This document shows, one piece after another, positions 17,932-25,380 of a stretch of DNA of 64,000 nt. The position numbers and the translations under genes are program-made. Source of the stretch: Mesorhizobium caraganae (lineage in GTDB: Bacteria > Pseudomonadota > Alphaproteobacteria > Rhizobiales > Rhizobiaceae); contig NZ_JAFCGY010000021.1 in NCBI RefSeq assembly GCF_016836705.1, positions 33,248 to 97,247 of the forward strand, written 5' to 3'. The notes beneath the pieces are model-generated. The model was not told where the DNA came from and made no database searches. It saw only the letters and a list, made by a program, of their open reading frames with translations. Numbering within the stretch: position 1 is the stretch's first letter; every line of letters begins with the position of its first letter.

Positions 17932-19205
17932 GCGATGCCGGACTGACGGCCGGCGGCCGACTGGCCGGGCGCCTGCTGGAGACACTGGCGCAAGCCACCG
18001 CCGATGCGCCGGGCGTCACGCGCATCGCCTACGGTTCCGGCGAACGTTTCGCCCATGATCTCATGCGCGAGGAAGCGGAAAAACTCGGCGCGGTCGCGCG
18101 CGTCGATGCTGCCGGCAATCTCTATCTGACCCTCAGAGGTCGCGATCCCAACCTGCCGGCAATCGTTACAGGCTCCCATCTCGACAGCGTGCCGCATGGC
18201 GGCAATTTTGACGGTGCCGCCGGTGTCGTGGCGGGCCTGGCGGTGATGGCCGAGGTGGTCGGGCAAGGCATACAATTGCCGCGCGATCTCATCGTGCTGG
18301 TGACGCGCGCCGAGGAGGCCGTGTGGTTTCCGCTGTCCTATCCCGGCAGTCGGGCCGCGCTCGGACTGCTCGATCCTGCAGCGCTGGATGCGAAGCATTC
18401 GGACAGCGGACGCAGCCTGGCAGATCACATGCGCGAGGAGGGCTTTGATCCCGACGCCGTGCGGCGGGGCGTGCCGGGCATCGATGCCTCTCGCATCGCC
18501 GCTTTCGTCGAAGTGCACATCGAACAAGGCCCGCGCCTGGTCGCAGCTGGCGTGCCGGTCGGTATTGTCACCGGCATCGCCGGCGGGTTCCGCTATGTCG
18601 ATGCCAAATGCTTCGGCGCTTACGCCCATTCCGGGGCCGAGCCGCGCTTTGCTCGGCATGACAGCGTGCTCGGTTTCGCCGATCTGGTCGCCGGCCTCGA
18701 AGCGGAATGGGACGCGCTCGAGCGCGAGGGACACGAAGCCACCATCACCTTCGGCCGCGTGCAGTCCGACCCCTCGCAACATGGCGGCAGTCGCGTGCTC
18801 GGCGAGCTCGGTTTCACCCTCGATGTGCGCAGCGCCGAGGCCGTTGTTCTTGAGCGGATTGAAGCAAGGCTGCACGCGCTCTTTGCGGAGGTGGGAACGA
18901 AGCGCGGCGTCACGTTCGAAGCCCGGTCACGCTTCACTTGGGAGCCGGCGACCATGTCGCAAGCTTTGATCGCAAGGCTGGATCGCGCTGCCGCCGATTT
19001 GCAGATGCCGGCGCCGCATGTGCCGAGCGGGGCAGGGCACGACGCCGCCACCTTTGCCGGCGCGAACATTCCGACCGCCATGCTGTTCGTGCGCAACGAA
19101 AACGGCAGCCATAACCCGCATGAAGCGATGGAGATCGCCGAACTCGATCAGGCGATCCGTCTGCTCCTGCGTTTCGTCACCGACTTCGACAAGGACCAGC
19201 CATGA
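17928..19205 (+). CDS. M20 family amidohydrolase (N-carbamoyl-L-amino-acid or allantoate type)
   Basis: 425 residues. Binuclear-metal ligands are visible in order: GSHLDSVPHGG and FDGAAG near residues 83-100, the double glutamate in RAEEAVW near 126, EVHIEQG near 200 and GAGHDA near 370. These enzymes cut the ureido group of N-carbamoyl-L-amino acids, ureidoglycine or allantoate. The segment after the glutamates (EEAVWFPLSYPGSRA) differs from the common EEGSRF, hinting at a different substrate. It starts inside the previous stop codon and overlaps the next gene by four bases. Confidence 0.86.
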   Translation: MSDAGLTAGGRLAGRLLETLAQATADAPGVTRIAYGSGERFAHDLMREEAEKLGAVARVDAAGNLYLTLRGRDPNLPAIVTGSHLDSVPHGGNFDGAAGVVAGLAVMAEVVGQGIQLPRDLIVLVTRAEEAVWFPLSYPGSRAALGLLDPAALDAKHSDSGRSLADHMREEGFDPDAVRRGVPGIDASRIAAFVEVHIEQGPRLVAAGVPVGIVTGIAGGFRYVDAKCFGAYAHSGAEPRFARHDSVLGFADLVAGLEAEWDALEREGHEATITFGRVQSDPSQHGGSRVLGELGFTLDVRSAEAVVLERIEARLHALFAEVGTKRGVTFEARSRFTWEPATMSQALIARLDRAAADLQMPAPHVPSGAGHDAATFAGANIPTAMLFVRNENGSHNPHEAMEIAELDQAIRLLLRFVTDFDKDQP

Positions 19206-19861
19206 ACCGTGCCGCGTTGCTCGTCATCGACCTGCAGAACGAATACCGGCCCGGCGCCGCCTGGCCGGTCATCGGCTATGATGCCGTGCTCGCCAACGCC
19301 GCCCGTCTGATCGCCGCCGCCCGCGCCGCCGGCATTCCGGTCATCCACGCGCAGGCCTGGGTCAAGCCGGAAGAGCGCGCCGGCTATGCCAGGCAGGAGG
19401 AGATCCTGACCGAGGAGTTTCGTTCGGCCGTGGCCGGCAGTGAGGGCGCCGACATTTGCGCCGAAGTGGCGGCGCTGCCCGGCGACATTGTCATCCACAA
19501 GCACTGGCCGAGCGCCTTTCGCCGCACCGATCTTTCGCAGTGGCTCGCCGATCTCAAGATCGAAAACCTTGTTGTCGCCGGCGTGCTCACCGACAGCTGT
19601 GTCACCGAAAGCGTGTTCGACGCGGTCTATCAGGGGTTTCGCGTCTGGCTGGTCAAGGACGCCTGCGGCAGCATGAGCGAAGCCATGCACCGCACCGGCA
19701 TGCTCGACATGGCCAACCGCCTCTATGGCGGCGGCATATTGCGCATGCCCGAGGCGCTGAAGGCGCTCGCCGGTCAGAGTTTTGACGGCTGGCGCTGCAC
19801 AAGGCCGGTCGAGTTTGTCTACACGCTGGAGACGGTCGACAGCCTCTACGAAGCGCTGTGA
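19202..19861 (+). CDS. Isochorismatase-family cysteine hydrolase (N-carbamoylsarcosine amidase-like)
   Basis: 219 residues. The catalytic aspartate is in LLVIDLQNEY (about 10), the lysine in VIHKHWPSAF (about 100) and the nucleophilic cysteine in LTDSCVTESVFDA (about 137). This family includes N-carbamoylsarcosine amidohydrolase, ureidoacrylate amidase and biuret amidohydrolase. Its place after hydantoinase and carbamoylases and opposite a sarcosine oxidase operon makes an N-carbamoyl or ureido substrate likely. It overlaps the 3' end of the convergent D-aminoacylase gene by 16 bases. Confidence 0.84.
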   Translation: MNRAALLVIDLQNEYRPGAAWPVIGYDAVLANAARLIAAARAAGIPVIHAQAWVKPEERAGYARQEEILTEEFRSAVAGSEGADICAEVAALPGDIVIHKHWPSAFRRTDLSQWLADLKIENLVVAGVLTDSCVTESVFDAVYQGFRVWLVKDACGSMSEAMHRTGMLDMANRLYGGGILRMPEALKALAGQSFDGWRCTRPVEFVYTLETVDSLYEAL

Positions 19862-21336
19862 TCCGCGCCGCAGCCGCACGCGCTTCTGACGATCGTCTTT
19901 GAGGCAGCGGGCTTGAGTACCGCACCCGGCAGTGCGCCGGTCGTCTTGCCGCTGCTCCATACGGACACGCCGTTGACGAAGACATGCTCGATGCCGGCAG
20001 CCGGTTGGCGCGGCTCTTCGAAGGTCGCGGTGTCGATGATCGTCTGCGGATCGAAGATCGTCAGGTCGGCGAAATTGTCGACCGCCAGCGTGCCGCGCTG
20101 CGCGATGCCGAATTCACGCGCCGCAAGCCCGGTCATCCGGAACACCGCCTCTTCCAGGCTGAACAGGCCGACATCCCTGGCATAGTGGCCGAGCACGCGC
20201 GGAAATGTCCCCCACAGGCGCGGATGTGGGTGGATGTCGTGCGGCAGGCCATCCGAACCGATCATCGTGCGTGGATGCGCGATGATGGTGCGAACATCCG
20301 TCTCGTCGAGCTGGAAATAGACCGCGCCCGCCGGCAGCAGGCGCTCACCAGCCTCGCGCTCGCTGCAATTCCATTCGCGCGCAATGTCGGCGATCTCGCG
20401 CCGCGCCATTTCGGGGTGCGGCGTGGACCAGGTGATAAGGATCTTCAGCCCGGTGTCGCACCGCTCCAGCCGAAGCACCGTCGAGCTCGCGGCATAGGGG
20501 TAGACATCCATGCCGATGTCCATGGTCTCGCGCGCCTGGTCGATGCGCTTCAGCGAAGGACCGCTCTTGCCAAAATTGGCACGGCCCGTGCATTGGTGAT
20601 GTGAGATGAACAGCTTGCCGCCGGCATGGCCGGCAATGTCGATGGCTTCCTCGATCGCCTCATCCATTGTCTCGAAATAGTTACGCGTATGGGTGACGTA
20701 CGGCCCGCCGAGGCTTGCCGCCGTCGCCGCAAGCGCCCTGACCTCTTCCGTCGAAGAGTTGACGGCTGGCGGGTAGTCGAGCCCGGTGCTGAGGCCGAAC
20801 GCGCCCTCGGCCATCGCCTCAGCGACCGCCTCCTGCATTAGCGCCGCCTCCGCCTCGTTGGCCGGGCGGTCCGTCACCGGCATGCAGCGCTGACGCAATG
20901 TGGTGTGGCCGACGAGCAAGGCCGCGTTCGTGGCGATGCCGCGCTTCTTCAGTTCGGCGATATAATCGGCAAAACGGTCGAAGCGAAAATTCTCCTGGCC
21001 GCCGACCAGCGTGAAGGGCGGCGGCGGGGCGCGATCCAGCAGCAAAGGCGCAAGGCTGATGCCGCAATTGCCGGCGATCACCGTCGTCACGCCCTGGCTG
21101 ATCTTCGGCACCATGCCATCGGGTGCCAGCAGCGCGCCGTCATCATGGGTGTGCACGTCGATGAAGCCCGGCGCGACTATCTTGCCCGAAGCGTCGATCT
21201 CTTGTCCACCACGTGCGTCGCCCAGGTCGCCGATGGCGGCGATCCTGTCGTCGTCGATGGCGACGTCGGCCTCGAAGCGATCGGAACCGTCGCCTGAAAT
21301 CAGCGTGCCATGGCGGATGACGAGATCGTATGGCAT
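19846..21336 (-). CDS. N-acyl-D-amino-acid deacylase (D-aminoacylase)
   Basis: 496 residues of the amidohydrolase superfamily. DVHTHDDGAL near residue 66 is the D-aminoacylase form of the HxH motif; GNCGISLAP contributes the bridging cysteine seen in D-aminoacylase, followed by VGHTTLR, THTRNYFE, SHHQCTG and IGSDGLPHDIHPHPR with the catalytic aspartate. It would free D-amino acids from N-acyl or N-carbamoyl forms. ATG 21336 starts four bases after the MttB-like stop, so it ends the long sox operon. Confidence 0.9.
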   Translation of the reverse strand: MPYDLVIRHGTLISGDGSDRFEADVAIDDDRIAAIGDLGDARGGQEIDASGKIVAPGFIDVHTHDDGALLAPDGMVPKISQGVTTVIAGNCGISLAPLLLDRAPPPPFTLVGGQENFRFDRFADYIAELKKRGIATNAALLVGHTTLRQRCMPVTDRPANEAEAALMQEAVAEAMAEGAFGLSTGLDYPPAVNSSTEEVRALAATAASLGGPYVTHTRNYFETMDEAIEEAIDIAGHAGGKLFISHHQCTGRANFGKSGPSLKRIDQARETMDIGMDVYPYAASSTVLRLERCDTGLKILITWSTPHPEMARREIADIAREWNCSEREAGERLLPAGAVYFQLDETDVRTIIAHPRTMIGSDGLPHDIHPHPRLWGTFPRVLGHYARDVGLFSLEEAVFRMTGLAAREFGIAQRGTLAVDNFADLTIFDPQTIIDTATFEEPRQPAAGIEHVFVNGVSVWSSGKTTGALPGAVLKPAASKTIVRSACGCGADHSAS

Positions 21337-21340
21337 CGCG

Positions 21341-22882
21341 TCAGCCGTCCGGATTGGCGGCGATCTCCTCGCGGCGGCGCGCGACATAGGCGTCGAGCTC
21401 CTCGCGGATTGCGGGATCCATCACCGGCTCCTCGTAATCATGCAGCGCCTGCTGCCAGAGCTCGGTGGCGCGCTCCAGCGCATCCTTGCCGCCGGCTTCC
21501 TCCCAGGCGCCATGGTTTTGCCAGTTGGACAGCATCGGCTGGTAGAAGGCGGTGGTGTAGCGCGACATCGTATGTTCGGCGCCGAAGAAGTGACCGCCGG
21601 CCGGCACCGACTTGATCGCCTCGAAACCGAGATCGTCCTCCTGGAACGGCAGCGGCCGCAGGAACTCCATCATGTTCTGCAGAATCTCGACATCCAGCAC
21701 GAGCTTTTCGTAGGACGCCGTCAGTCCGCCTTCGAGCCAGCCCGCCGCGTGGTAGATTAGATTGGCGCCGCCGAGTACCGCGCCCCACGTCGCCATCTCG
21801 GTCTCATAGGCGGCCTGCAGATCGACGACGTTCGAAGCGTTTGCGTTCGAGGTGCGGTAGGGCAGGTTGTAGCGCCGCGCCAGCTGCCCGGCGATGATGT
21901 TGGCCTTGGCGTTCTCCGGCGTGCCGAAAGCCGGCGCGCCCGACTTCATGTCGACATTGGAGGTGAAGGCGCCGTACATCACCGGCGTGCCGGGATTGAC
22001 CAGCTGCGTCAGCACCACGCCGAACAGTGCTTCGGCGTTTTGCTGGCAAAGCGCCGCCGCCAATGTCACCGGCGTCATCGCGCCCATCAGCGTGAACGGG
22101 GTGACCGTCACCGGCTGGCCGTGCTCGGCCATCGCGATCAGGCCTTCGGCCATGGCGTCGTCGAACAGGCGCGGCGAGTTGATCGAGATGATCGTCGTCA
22201 CGCCGGGCGAAGCCCGCATCTCCTCGACACTGATGCCGCGCGCGATCGCCATCATGTTGATGCCGTCCATCGCCCGGGCGCGGCCGATCGCCGTGCAGTG
22301 GAAGGAGAGGTCGCTCAGCGTCAGATTTGCGTAATAGGTATCGAGATGCCGCGCATTGGCCGGCAATTCCATCGGCGCCACAACCTGGTTGCCGATGATG
22401 TGGATGGCGTTGAAGTGGTGCGCCAGCCGGATGAAGTTCTGATAGTCGGACAGATTGCCCTGGCGGCGGCCATTGATGCGGTCATGCACATTGGGCGGGC
22501 CGGCGACCAGGCCGAACACCAGCGAATTGCCGCCGAGATGGACCTGCTTTTGCGGATTGCGGCTGGTCAGCCTGAAAGAGGACGGAACCGCCCGTAGCGC
22601 CTCGGTAACCAGGCTCTCGTCGATCCTGATGGTCTTTTCCTCGCGGTCGACGATCGCGCCTGCCGCAGCAAACAGATCCATTACCTTTTCGCTCATGACG
22701 CGGATGCCGAGTTCCGACAGGATGCGCATCGAGGTGTCGTGCAGACGCTGCATCCGATCCTCGTCCAGCAACTGCATCGGCGGATAGGGGTTCTCGACAT
22801 GCTGCCAGGGCAGCTGCGCGATGCCGCCGCCGCTGCGTCCGATCTTCGATCTGCGGCCCCCGCCGCGCCTGTCCTGCGTCAT
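21341..22882 (-). CDS. MttB-family methyltransferase without pyrrolysine
   Basis: 513 residues with no in-frame TAG, so this belongs to the non-pyrrolysine branch of the trimethylamine methyltransferase superfamily, which includes glycine betaine, proline betaine and carnitine demethylases. Family-like blocks include GGNSLVFGLVAGPPNVHD, HCTAIGRARAMDG and GGHFFGAEHTM. Such enzymes pass a methyl group from a quaternary amine to a corrinoid protein, but none is encoded here. ATG 22882 follows GGGAGA; an open frame continues upstream but reads into the neighbour. It lies in the operon with sarcosine oxidase. Confidence 0.88.
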   Translation of the reverse strand: MTQDRRGGGRRSKIGRSGGGIAQLPWQHVENPYPPMQLLDEDRMQRLHDTSMRILSELGIRVMSEKVMDLFAAAGAIVDREEKTIRIDESLVTEALRAVPSSFRLTSRNPQKQVHLGGNSLVFGLVAGPPNVHDRINGRRQGNLSDYQNFIRLAHHFNAIHIIGNQVVAPMELPANARHLDTYYANLTLSDLSFHCTAIGRARAMDGINMMAIARGISVEEMRASPGVTTIISINSPRLFDDAMAEGLIAMAEHGQPVTVTPFTLMGAMTPVTLAAALCQQNAEALFGVVLTQLVNPGTPVMYGAFTSNVDMKSGAPAFGTPENAKANIIAGQLARRYNLPYRTSNANASNVVDLQAAYETEMATWGAVLGGANLIYHAAGWLEGGLTASYEKLVLDVEILQNMMEFLRPLPFQEDDLGFEAIKSVPAGGHFFGAEHTMSRYTTAFYQPMLSNWQNHGAWEEAGGKDALERATELWQQALHDYEEPVMDPAIREELDAYVARRREEIAANPDG

Positions 22883-22901
22883 TTGTTTCGTTCTCCCGGC
22901 C

Positions 22902-23870
22902 TCAGTAGCCGCGCTCCGGATTGACTGTGTTTTCCAGCGTCTGGCCGCTGCGGTAGCGCTTGAGATTGTCGGCGAACATCCGCACCGATTTGATATCCCA
23001 GCCCTCGTAGACCGCCGCACAATGTGGCGTGACGGCGACATTGTCGTAGCCCCACAAAGGGTGGTCCGCCGGCAGCGGTTCTGTGCTGAACACGTCCAGC
23101 GCCGCGCCCTTGATCCGCTTGCCGTCGAGGGCTTCGAGCAACGCTGCCTCGTCGGTCACGCCACCGCGCGAAATATCGATGAGCACGACCGAAGGTTTCA
23201 TCGCCGCGAAGGCCGCCTTGCCGAGCAGGCCACGCGTGCTGGCCTGCAGCGGCACGCAGCAGACGATGAAGTCGGCGCGACCGAGCAGAGCAAGCAGAGC
23301 ATCCGGGTCGTGCACCTCGTCAAGGCAGGGCATCGGCTTCGGCCGGGCGCGGATGCCGAGCGTTTCCATGCCCATGGATTTCGCCCGCCTGGCGACGGCC
23401 GTACCGGTCTTGCCGAGGCCGATGACAAGGACCGTCTTGCCTTCGATCGGCTCGACACGGCCACCGCCCCACTGGCGTGCCTGCTGGCGGCGCTCGAAAC
23501 CGCGCAGGTCGAGCGAGAAGGACAGCATGGCGCCCAGCGCATATTCCGCCAGCATGCCGGCGGCGACGCCGGCCGAATTGGTCACCTTGACGCGCGCCGG
23601 ATCCCAGCGCCCGAGATGATCCGTGCCGGACCCACCGACCGATACCCACTTCACGGTCGCGCTTTCGACAAGCGCCTGGCGGGGAAAGCGCGGCGTGCCG
23701 TCGAAGCGGACGGTGTAGACCACCTCGGCGGCCGTCTGCTCGATCAGAGCCGGCAAAGCCGCATAAGTATCGCAGGCGTGGACGGTGAGATCCGGATGCG
23801 TCTCGCCGAGCACCGCCATCGCTGCCGCCGGCCGGTCGGTGTGCAGGATGACGGTGGGGTGAGCCGACAT
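22902..23870 (-). CDS. D-2-hydroxyacid dehydrogenase (NAD)
   Basis: 322 residues. The NAD-binding GLGKTGTAVARRA is near residue 140; the catalytic residues are in DISRGGV (Arg), FSTEPLP (Glu) and VTPHCAAV (His). Family members reduce 2-keto acids or glyoxylate, or oxidise D-2-hydroxy acids. Here it could handle glyoxylate or another keto acid from amine oxidation (inference). The start is ATG 23870, ten bases after the DapA-like stop. Confidence 0.87.
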   Translation of the reverse strand: MSAHPTVILHTDRPAAAMAVLGETHPDLTVHACDTYAALPALIEQTAAEVVYTVRFDGTPRFPRQALVESATVKWVSVGGSGTDHLGRWDPARVKVTNSAGVAAGMLAEYALGAMLSFSLDLRGFERRQQARQWGGGRVEPIEGKTVLVIGLGKTGTAVARRAKSMGMETLGIRARPKPMPCLDEVHDPDALLALLGRADFIVCCVPLQASTRGLLGKAAFAAMKPSVVLIDISRGGVTDEAALLEALDGKRIKGAALDVFSTEPLPADHPLWGYDNVAVTPHCAAVYEGWDIKSVRMFADNLKRYRSGQTLENTVNPERGY

Positions 23871-23880
23871 GTCTTGCGCC

Positions 23881-24789
23881 TCAGCCGCGGCCAATATGGT
23901 CGGCTGCGGGACCGAGCGCGGCAAGCAGCGTCTTGCCGTGTTCCAGCGTCGCATTCTCATGCGGCGAGCGCAGGTTCAGCCAGCGACTGTCGCCGGAGCG
24001 CACGGCCAGCATCGCCTTCATCGCCGGGATCAGGCCGGCATCCTGGATGACTTTCCGAAAGGCTTTGATCGCGGCATCCGCTTGCGTGACGTCCTTGCCC
24101 GCGATCGTCTCGTCGTAGAGTGCGCGGATGGCCGCGGCGTTGAGGTTGACCGTCGCCGAGATGCAGCCTGCAGCACCATTGGCGAGGCCCTTGGTCAGCT
24201 GCGCCTCGGAGCTAGGGAACACCGCGACCGCAGGTGCCGCGGCAATCACCGCCGCCGTGTTGTTCCAGTCGCCGGCGCTGTCCTTGTAGGCGACCACCGT
24301 CTCCGGAAACGCCGCGCTTAGCCGGGCGGTCAAGGCCGGGCTCACCGGAACGCCGGAGTTCTGCGGGATGTGGTAGAGGATCATCTTCAGCGCCGGATTG
24401 GCCACCCGCTCGATCAGCTCGCTGTAATAGCGCGCCTGGCCGTTGTCGCCGGCAGCGGTGTAGAAGAACGATGGCAGCACCATCACGCCGGCGCAGCCGA
24501 GCCCGACTGCATGCTTGGACAGTTCAATGGTTTCGGGCAATGCGGTGACACCGGTGCCGGGCATCATGCGGGTGGGCGAAATACCGGCTTCAACCAGCCA
24601 TTCCAGCGCCTGCATGCGCTCACTGAGGGAGAGCGACAGCGCCTCGCCCGTGGTGCCGAAGGGCGACAGGAAATGCGCGCCCTGGTCCAGCACCCATTTG
24701 GCGTGCGAGATCCAGAGGTCGCGGGCGATGCGGCCATCGTTCTCGAACGGCGTCAGGATCGGGGCGATGGTTCCTTGCGGGCGGGTCAT
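23881..24789 (-). CDS. DapA-superfamily lyase/aldolase
   Basis: 302 residues, standard length. The Schiff-base lysine is in VVAYKDSAGD (about 167), the catalytic tyrosine in ILYHIPQ (about 138), and GTTGEA (about 46) is the alpha-keto-acid binding motif. Members make or cleave C-C bonds with pyruvate or other keto acids (DapA, N-acetylneuraminate lyase, 4-hydroxy-2-oxoglutarate aldolase). Lysine synthesis is unlikely inside a sarcosine oxidase operon; a catabolic lyase or a hydro-lyase is more probable. AGAGGA precedes ATG 24789. Confidence 0.87.
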   Translation of the reverse strand: MTRPQGTIAPILTPFENDGRIARDLWISHAKWVLDQGAHFLSPFGTTGEALSLSLSERMQALEWLVEAGISPTRMMPGTGVTALPETIELSKHAVGLGCAGVMVLPSFFYTAAGDNGQARYYSELIERVANPALKMILYHIPQNSGVPVSPALTARLSAAFPETVVAYKDSAGDWNNTAAVIAAAPAVAVFPSSEAQLTKGLANGAAGCISATVNLNAAAIRALYDETIAGKDVTQADAAIKAFRKVIQDAGLIPAMKAMLAVRSGDSRWLNLRSPHENATLEHGKTLLAALGPAADHIGRG

Positions 24790-24798
24790 TTATATCCT

Positions 24799-25380
24799 CT
24801 ATGCCTGATGTTGCTTGCAGTGCCTGGCCACCGCCGAGACGGTCCGAGCGAAATACGCCGACGCGGTGACGTCGAACAGTACATCGAAACCGGCCGGCGC
24901 GCGGAAGGTAACCGCCTCGATATGGCCGACACGCGTCTGCGCAATGTCCTCGGCGCAGAATCTGTCGGGGCGCAGATCGAGTGCGCAGAGCTGGCTCATC
25001 GCTTCCGCAATCGCGGGACCGGAAAGCCGCATCCACGCCCAGCCTTCCTCGCGCCAGGACGAATAGCCTTTCGGCCCGGTGTCGCTTTCCCAGGCGCCCC
25101 GCAGTTCGGCCAGCGGCTCACCGGCATCTTCGCGAAGCAGCAGAATATCCTCATTGCCAAGCCGCAGCACGCGCATGCCGCGATGGCTGCCGATGCGATT
25201 GATCGCGGGCAAGACAACACCATGCGCGGCGAGCCAGGCAGCGCTGCCACCGCCCTTCAGGCCGAAACGCGGGCTGGCGGTGAGATCGGTCAGCGCAACA
25301 GCGCCCGAAGGCAGCATTGTGCCGTGCGCGGCGCCGCCTTGCATGAATGGAAATACGGGCATTGCGTCGAGGCCCGCCAT
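24799..25380 (-). CDS. soxG: Sarcosine oxidase gamma subunit
   Basis: 193 residues, typical for SoxG, which resembles a GcvT-like fold without catalytic residues and completes the heterotetramer. The family is poorly conserved; I assign it mainly by place, directly after soxA with ATG abutting the soxA TAG (GGAG inside the soxA end), and by regions such as VLRLGNEDILLL and SSWREEGWAWMRLSGP. The last residues (ARHCKQHQA) are charged. Confidence 0.82.
   Translation of the reverse strand: MAGLDAMPVFPFMQGGAAHGTMLPSGAVALTDLTASPRFGLKGGGSAAWLAAHGVVLPAINRIGSHRGMRVLRLGNEDILLLREDAGEPLAELRGAWESDTGPKGYSSWREEGWAWMRLSGPAIAEAMSQLCALDLRPDRFCAEDIAQTRVGHIEAVTFRAPAGFDVLFDVTASAYFARTVSAVARHCKQHQA

Noticed and set aside
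21341..22882. Pyrrolysine-containing MttB
   Set aside because: No in-frame TAG inside the gene; the only stop ends the protein.
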